The notes below the pieces were generated by a model, which did no database searches, had not been told where the DNA came from, and saw nothing but the letters and a program-made list of their open reading frames with translations. A DNA stretch of 64,000 nt, from positions 62,001 through 126,000 of the forward strand of contig NZ_VTWU01000003.1 of assembly GCF_008727865.1 (NCBI RefSeq). Reading direction: 5' to 3'. The stretch comes from Hymenobacter busanensis. GTDB taxonomy: Bacteria; Bacteroidota; Bacteroidia; Cytophagales; Hymenobacteraceae. Of the stretch, positions 60,740-64,000 are shown piece by piece. Positions within the stretch are counted from its first letter, which is position 1. Every line of letters starts with the position of its first letter. The translations under genes were made by a program, and so were the position numbers.

Positions 60740-61027
60740 CTATTCGGCCGGGGTGGCCGGGGCGGCGGGCGGGGGCAGCAGGGTTTCGGCCATGCTTTTC
60801 AGGTCCAACTCGTCCACAAAGCCGTCGGCTACGGTGAGGATGGAAAAGAGGTAGCGGCGCAGCGCGGCCGGCTCGGGGCGCGGGTGCTGCAGGGCGGCCT
60901 GCACCAGGTGCAGCGAGAGGTCGGCCAGGATAAGCTTTTTGCGCTCCAGCGCGTCGGTGGCGCTGGCGGCGGCGGTTTCTGTAAGGGCGTGGGCCTGGTG
61001 CACGAGCTGCAGGATGGGTTCTGACAT
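60740..61027 (-). CDS. Small helical hypothetical protein
   Basis: A 95-residue soluble protein with two long helices and a Pro/Ala-rich tail. Motifs seen: ALTETAAASATDALERKKLILADLSLHLVQAAL and ALRRYLFSILTVADGFVDEL. No family recognised. It begins 34 bases after the divergent promoter region and stands alone. I hold it as a gene because of clean coding composition and no overlap with another, but without homologue support. Confidence 0.6.
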   Translation of the reverse strand: MSEPILQLVHQAHALTETAAASATDALERKKLILADLSLHLVQAALQHPRPEPAALRRYLFSILTVADGFVDELDLKSMAETLLPPPAAPATPAE

Positions 61028-61205
61028 ACGGGGACGGGGGCGGTAGTAAGCGGCAGGAGATGCTTGGTAACCGCCGCCGCGGCGGGTTGTTGCAAAGCGA
61101 AAAGCTACTCAACCGCTGCAAACTTGCCGGTGCGTTGCCAGGCACGCAACAGCAGGTAAAAACCCTTTGCCCGCGGCGGGGTTACTATGCCGCTTTCCGC
61201 TGCCC

Positions 61206-61640
61206 ATGCTTGCATCTGCTACCCGTATCTACTTTGAAAACGCCGCGGGCCGGCTCACCGAAGACCCCGACGGCTTCCTGCGCGCCGTGTGGAGCCCCGG
61301 CTACCGGCGGCCGGGCGAGGCCCAGGCGCTGTTCACGCACATGGCCCAGGCCCTGCGCCAGCGCGGCTGGAGCCGCATCTTCATCGACCAGCGCCACATG
61401 CAGCCCTTCTCGCCGGCCGAGCAAGACTGGGTAGCCACCCACTGGCTGCCGGCGGCCGTGCGCGAGAGCGGCTACCGCCACGGGGCCGTGCTGGTGTCGC
61501 CCAGCGTGATGGTGCGCCTGGCCACGGCCTACATTACCACCCAGGTGCAAAACCTACCCCTCACGTACTTCTCCAGCGAAACCGAAGCCGAGGCCCTGGC
61601 CTGGCTACGCGCCCAGCCGGCCACGCCCTCAGGGTATTAG
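61206..61640 (+). CDS. STAS/SpoIIAA-like hypothetical protein
   Basis: A 144-residue soluble protein. Core segments LTEDPDGFLRAVWSPGYRRPGEAQALFTHMAQALRQRGWSRIFIDQRHMQPF look like a STAS or SpoIIAA-like alpha/beta fold: a strand, a charged helix, another strand and an acidic loop. Similar Hymenobacter-type proteins of about 140 residues are common; function unknown. The ATG at 61206 begins the conserved part; 61167 adds 13 residues. Convergent with the glycine-rich surface protein gene. Confidence 0.7.
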   Translation: MLASATRIYFENAAGRLTEDPDGFLRAVWSPGYRRPGEAQALFTHMAQALRQRGWSRIFIDQRHMQPFSPAEQDWVATHWLPAAVRESGYRHGAVLVSPSVMVRLATAYITTQVQNLPLTYFSSETEAEALAWLRAQPATPSGY

Positions 61641-61650
61641 CGCAAAAAAA

Positions 61651-61673
61651 CGCCCCTGCGACGAGCAGAGGCG
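61651..61673. terminator. Hairpin between convergent genes
   Basis: A 9-bp stem with one mismatch (61651-61659 with 61665-61673). T7 follows on the minus strand, favouring termination of the leftward gene. Confidence 0.7.
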
Positions 61674-61698
61674 CTTTTCGAGGGCTGACGGCCGCGGG

Positions 61699-63624
61699 CT
61701 ACTCCCGATACATAATCAGAATGCGGGCGGTCTTGTTGAACACGCCGCTGGAGTTGCCGCTGTTGCCGGTCTGCAGCACCACGTTGTCGTTGTTGATGTA
61801 CACGCCGTAGAGCACACCGGTGTTGAGCGTGAAACCGGGCGGAATGTAGTCGGCCCCCACGGTGACCATGGCCGTGACGCTCACGATTTTGCTTTCGTCG
61901 AGGCCGTGGGCCACGAAGGTCTGGCCCTGCCCGTTGAAGAGGGTGCCGGTGAGGGCCAGCGTTTTGAGGGCCGGGGCGTTGGCGCCCAGCTTGGTGAAGC
62001 CGTTTACTTCCAGCTTGGCCCCGGCCGTGGCAGTGCCGATGCCCACGTTGCCGGCCGAGGGGTTCAGCAGCAGGCTGCCGCCCGCGGCGGTGTTTTCCAC
62101 CACCGTCGAGGTGCCGCCGGCCGTGGCCGGGCGCACAATCAGGTTGGAGCCGTTGTGGTCCAGCTTCAGCGACTGCGCCGTGCTGCTGCCGCTCAGCGTC
62201 ACCTGCAGCCCGTTTTCGGTGGGGGCGGCAGGGGCCACGGTGGCGCGGTAGGCGGTGCCCGGCGTGCCGGCGCCCAGCAGCACCTGGCCGCCGCTGCCGA
62301 TGCTCAGGCCGGTGCTGCCGTTGTTGCCCACCAGCTGGTTGCCGTTCAGGTCGAGGTTGCCGCCCACCTCCAGTTTGTTGGCGGTGGCAACGGCGCCGGT
62401 ACTGGAAATACTGATGCCGGTGGTACCGCCATTGCCCACCAAGCTATAAGCCGACAAATCCAACCGGTTGCCCATCGTCAGCACGCCGGTGTTGCCGATG
62501 CTCAGGCCGCGGGTGCCGCCGTTGCCCACCAGCTTGTAGGTGCCCAGGTCCAGGTTTTGGGTGGCGGTGTGGCTGCCCAGGTTGTCGCCGGGCACGTTCA
62601 CGAAGTTGCTGCCGTCGAGCACCGGGGCGGGCAGCACGGGGCTCAAGCGCACGTATCCGTCGCCCACTTGCGTGCCCTGCGTGTGCACCACCTCGGTAGT
62701 GGCCGAGGCCAGCGCAAACGACGAGCCGCCGCCGCCGCCACCGCCGATGAAGGAATCGGATCCGCCGCCCCCGCCGCCGTAGTAACCGCCCCCGCCGCCC
62801 CCGGCACCGGAGCCCCCCGCACCACCCGCACCGAGGGCGCCCGGCTGACCGGGCCCGGCAAACGTACCGGTACCGCCGGCACCCGGGCCGGTTTGCGTGC
62901 CACCCCCACCGCCACTCGCGCCATTGCCGTTGCCCCCGGCGCAGGCCGTCAGCCCGCCGCCGCAGCCCCCGTTGTTGCTGAGCTCGGAGCCGCCCCCGCC
63001 GCCGCCCGCTACCAACACCCGGTTGGTGAGGGCCGTGCCGCCCCGGCGGATGTCGGAGGCACCGCCACCACCGCCGGCGCCGCCGTTGTAGCCGTTTTTG
63101 CCCCCCACATAAATCGTCAGCACTTCGCCGGGCGTTACCGGCAGCTGGGCCTGCACCCGGCCGCCGTTGCCAGCGGTTATGGTGGTGCCAAAGCCGCTGT
63201 TGCCGCCCGCGCCGGCCAGGTCGACGCGCAGCCGGGAGATGCCCGCGGGCACGGTATAGGTTTGGGGCGCGCCGGTGTAGGCAAAGGCGGCGGTGCCGTA
63301 GGCGTTGGGCGCGTAGCTACCGGCTGGCACCGATTCGGCCAAATACGCCTGCCAGAACGTGCCGTTCCACACGTTGAGCGCCCCGGTGGTGGTGTTGAAG
63401 ATGGTGAGACCGGGCGCAGGGCTGGCTATCAGGTTGCGGGCGGCCTCGTCTAGCCGCGGGGGCAGCAGGCCCTTGCTGGCCGACTGCACCTCCAGCGCGG
63501 CCGACGAATGGGGAGTAGCGGTGCCAATGCCCACCGCGCCCGGCGTTTGGGCGCGGGCCGCCGACCAGGACAACAACAAACAGGTAAACACGCCCACCGG
63601 GCGCAATAGGTAACGGTGCAGCAT
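61699..63624 (-). CDS. Glycine-rich surface protein with ALK/LTK-like region and tail-fibre-like repeats
   Basis: A 641-residue secreted protein. Signal peptide (cleavage near SAARAQ), an N-terminal segment GIGTATPHSSAALEVQSASKG (typical of Bacteroidota exoproteins), an Ig-like strand set, then a very Gly-rich domain (about 165-310) with GASDIRRGGTALTNRVLVAGGGGGG, the pattern of the receptor-tyrosine-kinase glycine-rich domain in ALK/LTK. Then three repeats of LVGNGGTxGLSIxxTG..., like phage tail fibre or adhesin modules, and a C-terminal GIGTATAGAKLEVNGF block. No T9SS tail is clear. A TATTTTTG -7 element lies at 63692-63699. Confidence 0.85.
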   Translation of the reverse strand: MLHRYLLRPVGVFTCLLLSWSAARAQTPGAVGIGTATPHSSAALEVQSASKGLLPPRLDEAARNLIASPAPGLTIFNTTTGALNVWNGTFWQAYLAESVPAGSYAPNAYGTAAFAYTGAPQTYTVPAGISRLRVDLAGAGGNSGFGTTITAGNGGRVQAQLPVTPGEVLTIYVGGKNGYNGGAGGGGGASDIRRGGTALTNRVLVAGGGGGGSELSNNGGCGGGLTACAGGNGNGASGGGGGTQTGPGAGGTGTFAGPGQPGALGAGGAGGSGAGGGGGGYYGGGGGGSDSFIGGGGGGGSSFALASATTEVVHTQGTQVGDGYVRLSPVLPAPVLDGSNFVNVPGDNLGSHTATQNLDLGTYKLVGNGGTRGLSIGNTGVLTMGNRLDLSAYSLVGNGGTTGISISSTGAVATANKLEVGGNLDLNGNQLVGNNGSTGLSIGSGGQVLLGAGTPGTAYRATVAPAAPTENGLQVTLSGSSTAQSLKLDHNGSNLIVRPATAGGTSTVVENTAAGGSLLLNPSAGNVGIGTATAGAKLEVNGFTKLGANAPALKTLALTGTLFNGQGQTFVAHGLDESKIVSVTAMVTVGADYIPPGFTLNTGVLYGVYINNDNVVLQTGNSGNSSGVFNKTARILIMYRE

Positions 63625-63691
63625 AGCGAACAGCAGTAGTGGGGGTACACAGGTACTGGTTCGGCACAGCTAGCTGGGAGCCAGTATCATT

Positions 63692-63724
63692 CAAAAATAT
63701 CATCGGTCTTGCAAAAAATGGCAA
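63692..63724 (-). promoter_or_regulatory. Promoter of the glycine-rich protein gene
   Basis: TATTTTTG (63699-63692) with TTG 22 bases upstream (63724-63722). This leaves a leader of about 60 bases before the ATG at 63624. Confidence 0.45.
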
Positions 63725-63739
63725 TCGGCCGTACAAAAA

Positions 63740-63769
63740 CGGCCCGGCTGCAGGGCTGCAACCGGGCCG
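63740..63769 (-). terminator. Terminator of the right-edge gene
   Basis: 63740-63752 pairs with 63757-63769 with one bulged A and runs into T5 on the minus strand, 28 bases past the stop at 63798. Confidence 0.75.
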
Positions 63770-63797
63770 GTAGGGCCGGAAATACAAGGGCCGGGCC

Positions 63798-64000
63798 TTA
63801 CCCCCCAAACGACTCCTTCTGGAAGCCCATGCCGCGCAACTCGGCCTCCCAGGTATCGGGGAAGTTGGCCTTCACGTGGTGAATGATGGCCCGCAGGGCC
63901 TTGCGCACCTGCGCCTCGCCCTGGTCCTTGGCGTCCACTTTCTGGCTCCGCTCGCCGCTGGTGTCGAGGCTTTTTTTCACCAGCTGCTGGTACTCGGTGG
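63798..64000 (-). CDS. Hypothetical protein, N-terminal part missing (cut by right edge)
   Basis: At least 67 codons read into the right edge without a stop, ending ...KANFPDTWEAELRGMGFQKESFGG. A GTG at 63980 could serve as a start, but residues TEYQQL immediately upstream continue the same helical pattern, so I treat it as partial. Helical, charged (KVDAKDQGEAQVRKALRAII); no family recognised. A terminator follows its stop. Confidence 0.6.
   Translation of the reverse strand, partial: TEYQQLVKKSLDTSGERSQKVDAKDQGEAQVRKALRAIIHHVKANFPDTWEAELRGMGFQKESFGG

Noticed and set aside
61906-63453. 515-codon open frame antisense to the glycine-rich protein
   Set aside because: Poly-Ala/Gly reading of the reverse complement of a Gly-rich repeat; no domain.

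Overview
The window is GC-rich Bacteroidota chromosome, most like a pigmented Cytophagales of the Hymenobacter type. The evidence is type IX secretion and gliding proteins (a GldJ-like lipoprotein, a PorP/SprF-family protein, a cargo protein with a C-terminal sorting tail), DUF4175, DUF4382, DUF3140 and DUF6799-like families, many lipoproteins with clear lipoboxes, and several TAnnTTTG -7 promoter elements. I called 63 protein genes, the last cut by the right edge. I saw no rRNA, tRNA, CRISPR array, insertion sequence or prophage.

Layout. 0-5.3 kb: glyS, a PiT phosphate transporter, two small conserved genes, and a gene-free, terminator-flanked segment (about 4.6-5.2 kb) with an 88% A/T tract and ten DnaA-box-like 9-mers, which I read as a candidate oriC. 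5.3-18.0 kb: an unbroken minus-strand run (Ig-like lipoprotein, methyltransferase, mnmG, arginyl/leucyl-transferase, ybeY, a GHKL ATPase, a 1140-residue DUF4175 protein, xthA, an AhpD-like protein), interrupted by a 21-bp tandem array at 8.3-8.6 kb. 18.2-26.9 kb: comF, gldJ-like, porP/sprF-like, a large AsmA protein, a DUF4382 lipoprotein, thioredoxin-like and DinB proteins. 27-38.7 kb: kptA, dgkA, a GNAT gene, prfA, a Tll0287-like haem lipoprotein, a MORN-type protein, an FAD oxidoreductase, the cbpA/cbpM chaperone pair, RlpA, GH25 lysozyme and Hsp20. 38.9-45.9 kb: an esterase-fold protein that has lost its nucleophile, PPK2, an MFS exporter, old yellow enzyme, a second tandem array (41-42 bp) and pirin. 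46-54 kb: M13 peptidase, serine hydrolase, alpha/beta hydrolase, a homologue of the Rhodococcus VapA family, and an MFS exporter fused to a monooxygenase-like domain. 54-64 kb: pectinesterase, two paralogous small secreted proteins flanking an SBBP-repeat T9SS cargo, a TPM-domain protein, and a glycine-rich surface protein with an ALK/LTK-like region.

Most of the window is housekeeping (translation, tRNA and rRNA modification, repair, phosphate and polyphosphate handling) mixed with envelope and secretion genes typical of gliding Bacteroidota. The most unusual items are the candidate origin, the VapA-like gene beside an A/T-rich patch, the nucleophile-less esterase homologue, the two minisatellites, and several very long perfect hairpins between genes.
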